From positions 1 through 45,888 of the forward strand of contig DAOTWY010000076.1 in the NCBI GenBank assembly GCA_034435635.1: DNA of 45,888 nt, given 5' to 3'. Positions within the stretch are counted from its first letter, which is position 1; the number at the start of each line of letters is the position of its first letter. The stretch comes from DAOTWY01 sp003696565. Its GTDB lineage: Bacteria > Chloroflexota > Anaerolineae > Aggregatilineales > Phototrophicaceae. The translations under genes were made by a program, and so were the position numbers. Below are positions 25,298 to 32,298 of this stretch, piece by piece. The notes under the pieces were generated by a model, which was given only the letters and a program-made list of their open reading frames with translations, had not been told where the DNA came from and searched no databases.

Positions 25298-25918
25298 GTG
25301 TCGGAAGAACACACGCTGCTGATACAAGCACGAACCGGCGATACCTTCGCCTTTGACCAATTGCATCTGATGGTGGCACCTGCCATCACTCGCTTTGTAC
25401 GGCGGTTAGTAGGTGACGGTCAGCATGTTGAGGACATCGTGCAGGATGTGTTCTTAACGCTCTTTAAAAATTTAGAGGCGATTGATCCACCAGAAAAACT
25501 TCGCCCGTATCTATTTCGTGTGGCGCGGCATCGTTGCTATGATCTGCTACGGAAGCAAGGTCGTTATAACATCGTCTCATTAGATGACGAGCCGGTTCAT
25601 GTGCGAGTTTCCTTTACATCACAACGTCATACCCCACCAGATGAAGCCGCACATTGGTTATTGCTTCAAATGGAAGTCCAAGAAGCCATAGACCGCTTAC
25701 CAGAGCATCAACGCCAAACACTGATCCTTTATTCTGAAGCAGAGCTGTCTTATGCAGAAATCGCAGACGTGATGGATGTGAGCATCGGCACAGTGAAATC
25801 TCGCTTGTTTCATGCCAAAAAGAATTTACGCGGGCTGCTTCATCCAGAAACATTGTTAGCAATTATGCAAGAACTCGGTGATCAATCTACCGAACCAGAA
25901 ATTATCAAATCACCATGA
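25298..25918 (+). CDS. ECF-type RNA polymerase sigma factor
   Basis: 206 residues from the GTG at 25298, fixed by AGGAGAGG seven bases upstream. Region 2 (about 15-80) contains AFDQLHLMVAPAITRFVRR and EDIVQDVFLTLFKN. Region 4 (about 125-185) contains the helix-turn-helix LPEHQRQTLILYSEAELSYAEIADVMDVSIGTVKSRLFHAKKNLR, here cited as two halves around LSYAEIAD. It directs RNA polymerase to a small regulon. Two genes follow closely: a small protein in the position where an anti-sigma factor is often found, and a pentapeptide-repeat protein. No membrane anti-sigma factor is encoded nearby, so control is likely not of the classic type. Confidence 0.9.
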   Translation: MSEEHTLLIQARTGDTFAFDQLHLMVAPAITRFVRRLVGDGQHVEDIVQDVFLTLFKNLEAIDPPEKLRPYLFRVARHRCYDLLRKQGRYNIVSLDDEPVHVRVSFTSQRHTPPDEAAHWLLLQMEVQEAIDRLPEHQRQTLILYSEAELSYAEIADVMDVSIGTVKSRLFHAKKNLRGLLHPETLLAIMQELGDQSTEPEIIKSP

Positions 25919-25933
25919 TGAGGAGATGAGAAC

Positions 25934-26188
25934 ATGAATACCTATTATCATTTGGTCAATGCGGCGGAACATCGTCGTAGGGAAGTAACAGAACTAGCCG
26001 AGCAAAGCCGCCTAGCACAGGCTATCAAGCCGCAAGCAGATCACCAGCGCGTGCGACACGTCATGCAAGCCGTTGGGGATATGTTAATCAACACCGGGCA
26101 ACGCATTAAGCAAGCCGCCACACCCAACTCAACTGGGGAATTAGCACATAATGGTGTAAGAGATACGCAAAGTATGCCCGCTGTTTAA
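25934..26188 (+). CDS. Small helical protein behind the sigma gene
   Basis: An 84-residue, charged, helical protein (NAAEHRRREVTELAEQSRLA, then QRVRHVMQAVGDMLINTGQ) with no membrane helix and a disordered C-terminus. It starts 15 bases after the sigma factor stop with GAGGAGA upstream, so the genes are co-transcribed. Its place is that of an anti-sigma factor, but it lacks a zinc-binding HxxxCxxC motif or membrane span. Its role is unknown. Confidence 0.65.
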   Translation: MNTYYHLVNAAEHRRREVTELAEQSRLAQAIKPQADHQRVRHVMQAVGDMLINTGQRIKQAATPNSTGELAHNGVRDTQSMPAV

Positions 26189-26238
26189 TTTTACCAAGTT
26201 AGCAGTCAAATGCTCATGACTAACGAAAGGAAATGATC

Positions 26239-27609
26239 ATGACCGAAGAAACACAAGCAAAACTCAATCAATATATTCAAGCCTTGCGTGCGTTGCATCG
26301 CTCCGCAGAACAAGCCATCCATACCAACACCGTGCGCGGCACAGGGCGCATGACAGTGAAAGGATATAATGGTTTACATCAGCGAATCAGCGCATTATTC
26401 CCGGATGACTTTTACATTACCGACTCACTCACTCTAGAAATTGACGACGAGATGAGCGAGGAAGATATGGTCAATCAGGTTGCCTATGCAGCCAATCAAT
26501 TGCTGATCTATCTACAAGGAATGACCCACGAAAGCCGTAAATCGAACGAATGGGCTGACGATGTGCAAGACCTCAAAAATTTGGGCGCACAATTACGGGA
26601 TCAAATCTTAAATCTAAGTAAGAACACCATCCGCCGCGCTTTGAGTAACATTGATATTGATATTGATTTGGACGATACTGGCAGTGGTTCAAACTTTCAT
26701 GAAAAAAATCTCTCCGGGCAGGATTTAACCGGCGCGGATTTGCGTAAAGCGCGTTTTCAGGATTGCACCATGCGCAACACCAATCTGACCGATGCCAACT
26801 TAAAGCAAGCGCGCTTTCGGGATGTCGATTTACGGGCGGCGGTGTTAATCAACGCCAATTTAAGCGGCGCAACCTTTCATGATGTATTAGCAGAAAACGC
26901 CGATTTGTCTCGTAGCAACCTTAGTGGCGGCAAGTTGAATGATGTCAACCTGCATAGCGCGATTTTACACGGGGCAAACCTTTCTGGCGTGCGGATGCAC
27001 GATGTCATACTCAGCCACAGTGATTTAACCGAGGTCAATGGCTCTGGTATCAACACCCGTGATTGCCAATTTGAAAGCGCAGTGATGCCTCATGCTAATC
27101 TTTCCGGTGGTCATCTGGCAGAGGCAAACTTTGCTGGAGCCGATTTAACCGGCGCAATTCTTTCCGGTGCGAACTTCAGCGAAGCCAACTTTGAGCAAGC
27201 CATCTTGCGCGGGGCAAATCTTTCCGGTGCGAACTTGCGCCATGCCAATTTAAGCGGCGCAGATTTGACCGATGCGGTTTTGACAGGGGCTAACCTAAAC
27301 GACGCTAACTTGACAGGCACCCTGTTAGAAGGCGCAACCCTCACCGGTGCAAACCTAAACGGGGCACATTTAGAAGAAGCATATATTGAGAGGGCAACTC
27401 TTAACGCGGCAATCATGCCAGACGGACAACCATATACACGCAATATGGATATGGCACATTACGCTATCACGCAGGTTCCCCCCACACCACCCACACCCCC
27501 TATGCCACCTGTTCCGCCCGTTCCACCTGCACCAGGTATTACGGAACACAAAAAGAAACGGGTGGAAATCCATATCGAAGATGATGATGACCATTCAGAA
27601 ATCATCTAA
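26239..27609 (+). CDS. Pentapeptide-repeat protein with helical N-terminus
   Basis: 456 residues from the ATG at 26239, the better spaced of two starts behind AAAGGA. Residues 1-150 are helical and acidic. Then about 40 pentapeptide repeats of the A(D/N)LxX type (for example GADLTGAILSGANFSEANF) form a right-handed quadrilateral beta-helix (about 155-395). A proline-rich linker (PPTPPTPPMPPVPPVPP) leads to a charged tail, KKKRVEIHIEDDDDHSEII. There is no signal peptide. Pentapeptide proteins can mimic DNA and protect gyrase, or act as scaffolds; the target here is unknown. It is the last gene of the sigma operon, followed by a hairpin. The tail may bind a metal or nucleic acid. Confidence 0.88.
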   Translation: MTEETQAKLNQYIQALRALHRSAEQAIHTNTVRGTGRMTVKGYNGLHQRISALFPDDFYITDSLTLEIDDEMSEEDMVNQVAYAANQLLIYLQGMTHESRKSNEWADDVQDLKNLGAQLRDQILNLSKNTIRRALSNIDIDIDLDDTGSGSNFHEKNLSGQDLTGADLRKARFQDCTMRNTNLTDANLKQARFRDVDLRAAVLINANLSGATFHDVLAENADLSRSNLSGGKLNDVNLHSAILHGANLSGVRMHDVILSHSDLTEVNGSGINTRDCQFESAVMPHANLSGGHLAEANFAGADLTGAILSGANFSEANFEQAILRGANLSGANLRHANLSGADLTDAVLTGANLNDANLTGTLLEGATLTGANLNGAHLEEAYIERATLNAAIMPDGQPYTRNMDMAHYAITQVPPTPPTPPMPPVPPVPPAPGITEHKKKRVEIHIEDDDDHSEII

Positions 27610-27620
27610 TATAAGGAGAA

Positions 27621-27650
27621 CCGGGGCATCACGATGATGTCCCGGTATCG
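27621..27650 (+). terminator. Probable terminator of the sigma-pentapeptide operon
   Basis: An 11-bp stem (CCGGGGCATCA with TGATGTCCCGG, one G-T pair, three-base loop) lies 11 bases after the stop at 27609. The T-tract is weak (TATCGTTTC), so termination may be partial. Confidence 0.65.
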
Positions 27651-27736
27651 TTTCTAACCTCCTCATGACTTGATGTGTTGATCCAGTCTTTTTTGTGTAC
27701 AATAACCCATAAAATCAACCTGGTGAGGAATAAGTC

Positions 27737-27802
27737 ATGATTAAAATCCACCCACCAACACATGCCCAACACAAAACTAATATCGCCGGGGTCGCTGCTT
27801 AA
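27737..27802 (+). CDS. Possible 21-residue leader peptide of the GT39-like gene
   Basis: The ORF MIKIHPPTHAQHKTNIAGVAA has GAGGAA at a good distance upstream. Its TAA stop overlaps the next ATG (TAATG at 27800-27804). The GT39-like gene itself has no ribosome binding site of its own, so this small ORF probably provides translational coupling. The peptide has three histidines and two prolines. An attenuation function is possible but not shown. Confidence 0.45.
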   Translation: MIKIHPPTHAQHKTNIAGVAA

Positions 27803-29451
27803 TGATGGTAATTGTCGCCATATTGTGCCTCATTGCGTCCGGCGTGTTGCGTGTGCATGTTGCATTACAGTTAGCTCTATTTACATTTGGAATTAGCACC
27901 TTTCTCATCCGCGAAAAACGCCAACAACACAGTTCAATTCAATGGCTACTCATCCCCATCATCTTGTTTGGTTTTTGGCTGCGAGTCGTCAATTTAGAGA
28001 ATCTGGTGCATGTGTTTGTAGATGAAACCAGTTTTGTGGATGGCATCCTGACAGTGCAAGATCAGCCAGATTTGCCGATTTTTACCTATATGGCACCGAT
28101 CGCCGCCTTTAGCTGGATTTACCCCACCCTCCAAGCGGGATCAATCGCGCTTTTAGGGGAAACATTTATGGGCGTGCGGATCATCAGTGTGATCTTCGGC
28201 ACGTTGACCATCCCCGCTGTGTATCTGTTGGGGGCGTGGATTGGCGGCAAACGTGCCGGACTCATCGCTGCATTGATGCTTGCCACCTTCCCGCCACATA
28301 TTCATTTCAGCCGTACCGCCATCAACAACATCGCAGACCCGTTATTTGGTACGCTGGCATTTGCACTGATTTACCGTCGCAAATATTTGGTAGCGGGTGT
28401 AACGCTTGCCCTCACCGCTTATTTTTATGAAGGTGGCAAGATACTCTATCCACTGGTGGGGGTGATTATGGTGATGATGCAACGTCCAGGCAAATCGGCG
28501 TTTAGGCGGTTCATCGTGGGGTTTGTCATTGGGTCAATTCCGCTTTGGCTAACGATGCTTCGCTACAACATGCCATACTTCCCGCGTTATGATGATGAGG
28601 CACTTGGGGCAGCATATTGGGCAGATTTGTTGACCGACATCAGTGCATTTAATGCCTTCATCCAAGAGCAGATTATCCCTGCCTTTGGGCATTATATCAC
28701 TCATGCAGATACCAGTGCGTTTTTTTACGGCGGAAAGACGGCGATTATTCTACCGTTTATGCTGCCATTTGTGTTGATCGGTAGCGTCATTTATTGGCGG
28801 CGGGTTATGCCATTGCTGGCGGTGATTTTACTGGCAGGTATCGGCAATACCATCATCGCTGATCCAGGGTGGACGGCACGATATGTCGTTACGTTCCCGA
28901 TGATTGCTGTACTAGCTGCTTTGGGGGTTATCGTCCTAGCGGAGGGTGCGTATCAAGTTGGCACGCGGCATCTGCGCCAATTTGCCTATGCTGTTTCAGC
29001 CATATTGATCTTAGCGCAGGCTATCTATTACTTTGGCGTGCATATGCCATACTATATTGTGCAAGTCCATCCCCAGCGAGATCATCAAGATATCATCTGG
29101 CGTTCACGTGAGTTTCCGCCGGGGACAACTGTGTTGCTGTTCACGGATGAACTCACCTACTACCTACATACAGTCACGCTCTCACGCCTGTGGGGTTTAG
29201 ATTTACGCTTTCAGTTTCTGCATCCACTGCACCTGACCACGCGCAGCAACAGCCGCCTGCCTCAGACGGATGGTCACGACCTCGCCATCTTCGTCCAGCC
29301 GGATAACCTGGAGATTATTGCCTTCCTAGCGCAGACGTTCGACCTTCCCGCGCCGCAATATAGCCCATATAATATCCCGCGCAGTAAGCAGTATGTGCTG
29401 TTTTATCTAGAAAACCCAGCCCTTCAAGATAAGTCGCCATCCCAAAATTAA
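27802..29451 (+). CDS. GT39/ArnT-like membrane glycosyltransferase
   Basis: A 549-residue multi-pass membrane protein of the GT39/GT-C kind. The first extracytoplasmic loop has the acidic pair (VHVFVDETSFVDG). FPPHIHFSR, NNIADPLFG and TAYFYEGGK recur from the protein at 2559-4178, so both descend from one ancestor and likely glycosylate cell-surface molecules with polyprenyl-phosphate sugars. The soluble C-terminus (about 400-549) is like that of the paralogue. Translation starts at the overlap with the leader ORF. It is the last gene of the plus-strand block and converges with the capsid gene at 12 bases distance. Confidence 0.75.
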   Translation: MMVIVAILCLIASGVLRVHVALQLALFTFGISTFLIREKRQQHSSIQWLLIPIILFGFWLRVVNLENLVHVFVDETSFVDGILTVQDQPDLPIFTYMAPIAAFSWIYPTLQAGSIALLGETFMGVRIISVIFGTLTIPAVYLLGAWIGGKRAGLIAALMLATFPPHIHFSRTAINNIADPLFGTLAFALIYRRKYLVAGVTLALTAYFYEGGKILYPLVGVIMVMMQRPGKSAFRRFIVGFVIGSIPLWLTMLRYNMPYFPRYDDEALGAAYWADLLTDISAFNAFIQEQIIPAFGHYITHADTSAFFYGGKTAIILPFMLPFVLIGSVIYWRRVMPLLAVILLAGIGNTIIADPGWTARYVVTFPMIAVLAALGVIVLAEGAYQVGTRHLRQFAYAVSAILILAQAIYYFGVHMPYYIVQVHPQRDHQDIIWRSREFPPGTTVLLFTDELTYYLHTVTLSRLWGLDLRFQFLHPLHLTTRSNSRLPQTDGHDLAIFVQPDNLEIIAFLAQTFDLPAPQYSPYNIPRSKQYVLFYLENPALQDKSPSQN

Positions 29452-29463
29452 GACGGTCTAGGA

Positions 29464-31194
29464 TTAAATGGCGTATAACACACTTGCCACATCATCATCG
29501 AAGTTAGCAAACGCCAGACGTACAGTTGCCGTCAATTGATAGCTGTCATAATACGGTAGATAATCCACATTGACCGCAATCCGGCGGCGATACCCCACAA
29601 ACCAGCCTGGGCGATACACACACAACGCTGTGCCTTTGTCGTTCGTGCCGGAAAGGTTCACCTTGCCATCAGCGGCTTCGGTCAGCGGCATCTGCGCGGA
29701 GTTGAACACGGGGATTCCATCCATAAAGCCGATCTGCCCGGTCTGTGCCGTCGCCAGCGCACCCGCCTTATCCACCGTCAAGAACTCAGCCAACCCTAAC
29801 AGCTTGGAATAGGTGCTACTGTCCACAATCCATGCCAAATCAGCCGGACGCGCGGCATATCGTGCTGGCATGGCGAAGCGTACTTCACGCAGTTTTGCCA
29901 ATGTGAGCGAGCTTGCTAACGCTGTACCATGATTCGCTAATGCTAGCTTACGCAAACCATCAAACGCCAAAAAGCGATCGGTCGCATTAGGCGCAGCGGC
30001 ATCTGTATTGATGTTTCCGGTTGAACTGGTCGTTGTATCACCGTTTAGCAGCACATAGTCGATGCTATCCGCAATGGCGCGCACTGCCTGCTCACGATAG
30101 ACGTTCAGCACCGGCAGGATGGCATCTTCCACCAATTCCGCGCTGAACCCCACGCGCAACGCCAGCTTCTTCGCGTGCAGTTGTATCTTCCCGCTACCAA
30201 TCTTGCTAGAAGGAATACTATTGCCTGCCCCCAATGATAATTGTGATTCATTGGTTGTCTCTGGCACATAATAGACCGTTGGGTCTGTGCCTTCGATAGG
30301 CAGCTCAAACGGATTAGATGGCATTTCGATTGCACGGAACAACGGCAAAATTACATTATCTTGCCGTGCTTTATGCCAAATTTGGCTGCTCCACATCTCC
30401 GGCACCCATTCATCACCGAAAGCAGTTTGCGCAGTGTGGCTTAACTCATCGGACTTGCCTGCCACCCATCCCGCACGGTTGATTTTATGTGCCAGCGCGT
30501 TGGCATAGCGTTCGCTCACCCCTTTGAACCCCTTAGACGCGCTCAGCATCATATACCCATGCAACATATCCATCGCATCTAAGGTGTCAAACTCACTCAT
30601 CAGTTCAATACGCCCGCCTTTCACGGCATCTTGTGGATCATGAATAGGGAGGCGTTTGGTTGGTGTATCCATTGAAAATTGTCCTTTCTTCTCAGTTTCA
30701 AAAACGCCGAGTTTGGTTATATCCAACCCAAGCGTGTCATAAGCACTCTTGATGGTGCGGACATCTGTGCGGCGTGGCTCTGCTGGGGTTGGCGTTAAGC
30801 TACCTTCTACGATAATCCACCGTTTGATGCGCCCATCCGCCGCTACATCCACCAAATGCGGCAAACTACCAGATGACCACGCCAGTACCCCCTTTTCAAT
30901 GAGGCGGCGTACCGTCTGCACATAACGATGCCGTAAATCAAGCTGAGCTTCTGCCCAAATACCGATGTCATCCATCCGCAACGTATCGATCTGCCCGATG
31001 ACCGCCGCCTTAAGCTGTGGATCAAGCCCATGTTGATACAACACCGGACGCTGGTCATACCATGTCAAACCGAACTCTGTTTCTGGCGTAAAATATTCCC
31101 CTTCTAGGTCACGCTGCGCGGCATCCCCCCAAACGACAAGATACCCGCCCACCCGTGTCTCATCAGAATCAAGCATTTTTACAGTCTGTGCCAT
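29464..31194 (-). CDS. HK97-type prohead protease/major capsid protein fusion
   Basis: A 576-residue fusion. Residues about 1-150 resemble the HK97 prohead protease: the start GGYLVVWGDAAQRDLEGEYF, His in LYQHGLD, Ser in AWSSGSLPH and Glu in IVEGSLTPTPAEP are the expected catalytic triad. A helical scaffold-like region follows (about 150-240). The HK97 major capsid fold (about 240-576) has FELPIEGTDPTVYYVPE, FSAELVEDAILPVL, DYVLLNGDTT and the final PYYDSYQLTATVRLAF. The ATG has AGGTAGGAT upstream. It belongs with the connector and tail genes at 21.1-24.6 kb by type and strand, but is separated from them. No terminase or portal gene is near. A long structured leader precedes it. Confidence 0.85.
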   Translation of the reverse strand: MAQTVKMLDSDETRVGGYLVVWGDAAQRDLEGEYFTPETEFGLTWYDQRPVLYQHGLDPQLKAAVIGQIDTLRMDDIGIWAEAQLDLRHRYVQTVRRLIEKGVLAWSSGSLPHLVDVAADGRIKRWIIVEGSLTPTPAEPRRTDVRTIKSAYDTLGLDITKLGVFETEKKGQFSMDTPTKRLPIHDPQDAVKGGRIELMSEFDTLDAMDMLHGYMMLSASKGFKGVSERYANALAHKINRAGWVAGKSDELSHTAQTAFGDEWVPEMWSSQIWHKARQDNVILPLFRAIEMPSNPFELPIEGTDPTVYYVPETTNESQLSLGAGNSIPSSKIGSGKIQLHAKKLALRVGFSAELVEDAILPVLNVYREQAVRAIADSIDYVLLNGDTTTSSTGNINTDAAAPNATDRFLAFDGLRKLALANHGTALASSLTLAKLREVRFAMPARYAARPADLAWIVDSSTYSKLLGLAEFLTVDKAGALATAQTGQIGFMDGIPVFNSAQMPLTEAADGKVNLSGTNDKGTALCVYRPGWFVGYRRRIAVNVDYLPYYDSYQLTATVRLAFANFDDDVASVLYAI

Positions 31195-31260
31195 ATCCTA
31201 CCTTTCTACTACGCTGTTTTACGCTTTGGGCACAATCATCTTAAATGCTGCCTCACACTA

Positions 31261-31385
31261 TCCACACGCGGCTGTCGAGTGGTGCAGATCAGGGCAGCCA
31301 TGTAGATCACTAGCCTCGTCCACCGCACCCGTAGGTTCAGCTTCCTACTACCCCGTGATCGTTGTTAACGTACCAACTTGATCAC
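31261..31385 (-). ncRNA. Structured leader or RNA with alternative hairpins upstream of the capsid gene
   Basis: GC-rich sequence with several stems. Three copies of the same arm occur: GATCAC (31305-31310), GTGATC (31355-31360) and GATCAC (31380-31385). The middle arm can pair with either neighbour. The 31355-31385 hairpin is extended by GTTG/CAAC. The 31305-31360 helix encloses GTAGG/CCTAC. GGCTG (31296-31300 region) can pair with CAGCC (31270-31274 region), and GGTGC with GCACC across the two parts. Mutually exclusive helices are typical of riboswitches, attenuators or structured phage RNAs. The minus strand would be the capsid leader; the plus strand could also be transcribed. Confidence 0.4.
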
Positions 31386-31554
31386 AGCGTAGCACATTTG
31401 TTTTATCGTTAGGTGTCCATAGTGTCAGCAAAATTGACGTTTTTTTGGATGAACCCACCATGAGAAAAGTTATTTTGTGGTTAAATTAATGAAAGGATGG
31501 TGCATGGGGATCAGTCCCATGGCACGTAGGAAGATGATTTATAAAGGATAACAG
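31386..31554 (+). other. Gap before the DUF309 gene
   Basis: Together with the preceding element this is a 360-base region without a gene. It contains a small inverted repeat, CATGGG (31503-31508) with CCCATG (31516-31521), in the leader of the plus-strand gene, and the ribosome binding site AAAGGATAAC before the ATG at 31555. A divergent promoter pair is expected here; no tRNA could be folded. Confidence 0.4.
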
Positions 31555-32298
31555 ATGACAAAAAGCATTATGTTTATAGGCGATACAATTCCTGCATGGT
31601 GGGAATCACTAAAATCTCAGCAAGATAGCTACACATTCACCGAACATACCACGCGGCAAGGCGTTATTTCTACGTTAGTGGATATACGTCCAGCAGTCAT
31701 TTTGATAGATGGCGATGGTGATTTATTCTGGTGTACCGCGCCCAAAAGCAACCCCGCCACCCGCCGCCTGCCATTATTCGCTATCGGACATACCACAAAT
31801 GCGCTGCGTGCCGGTGCGGATTTGATCCTTTCTCCAACTGAATTACTAAAAGATGCGCCTAACTTACTACAGAATTTCATCCGCGAAGTTGACACAGAGC
31901 AACTCGCCTGTGATTGCGCCCGCCCCCTGCCTGCATTGGCACAACAGGGAATCGAACAATTTAACAAAGGAGAATACTACAAACAGCATGATTCATTTGA
32001 AGCGTTATGGGTCAATACAGACTCCCCCGTCCGTGATCTGTATCGGGCAATTTTGCAAGTGGGTGTGGCGTATTATCAAATCACACGGGGGAATTATCGC
32101 GGTGCATACAAGATGCTGTTACGGAGCGTACAATGGCTTACCGTTTTGCCGGATGTATGCCAGGGGATCGATGTAGCGGCTTTAAGGGCGGATTCAGCGC
32201 AGGTGCGTGCCGCATTAGACGCATTATCACAAGATGAAATCACCCAATTTGACAAAACCCTGTTGCAACCAATTAAGTTAGTGAAAACATCAGGCTAA
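31555..32298 (+). CDS. Receiver-like domain fused to DUF309
   Basis: A 247-residue protein. The first 110 residues look like a degenerate receiver-type alpha-beta domain (SIMFIGDTIPAWWESL, PAVILIDGDGDLFW, LPLFAIGH, LRAGADLIL). Residues about 130-200 match DUF309: GIEQFNKGEYYKQHDSFEALW, then LYRAILQVGVAYYQITRGNY with RGAYKMLLRS. The DUF309 helices hold conserved His and Glu residues, suggesting a metal site, but the reaction is unknown. The stop overlaps the converging aldehyde dehydrogenase gene by four bases. The domain fusion is the unusual point. Confidence 0.75.
   Translation: MTKSIMFIGDTIPAWWESLKSQQDSYTFTEHTTRQGVISTLVDIRPAVILIDGDGDLFWCTAPKSNPATRRLPLFAIGHTTNALRAGADLILSPTELLKDAPNLLQNFIREVDTEQLACDCARPLPALAQQGIEQFNKGEYYKQHDSFEALWVNTDSPVRDLYRAILQVGVAYYQITRGNYRGAYKMLLRSVQWLTVLPDVCQGIDVAALRADSAQVRAALDALSQDEITQFDKTLLQPIKLVKTSG

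Noticed and set aside
26692..27400. Tandem DNA repeat or CRISPR-like array
   Set aside because: The periodic signal comes from pentapeptide codons with 15-base periodicity, and the units vary in sequence.
27111..27443. Open minus-strand frame inside the pentapeptide gene
   Set aside because: It is an antisense mirror of the regular repeat codons; no ribosome binding site or family match.
31301..31360. A tRNA-like T-arm (GTAGG TTCAGCTT CCTAC) in the capsid leader
   Set aside because: The loop has eight bases and lacks the conserved A58, and no acceptor or anticodon stem can be placed around it.
25184..31521. The hairpin at 25184-25204 and the inverted repeat at 31503-31521 as a shared mobile-element end
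   Set aside because: Both contain CATGGG and a CCC-ATGG arm, but the match is short and imperfect, and no duplication or terminal inverted repeat supports a mobile element.
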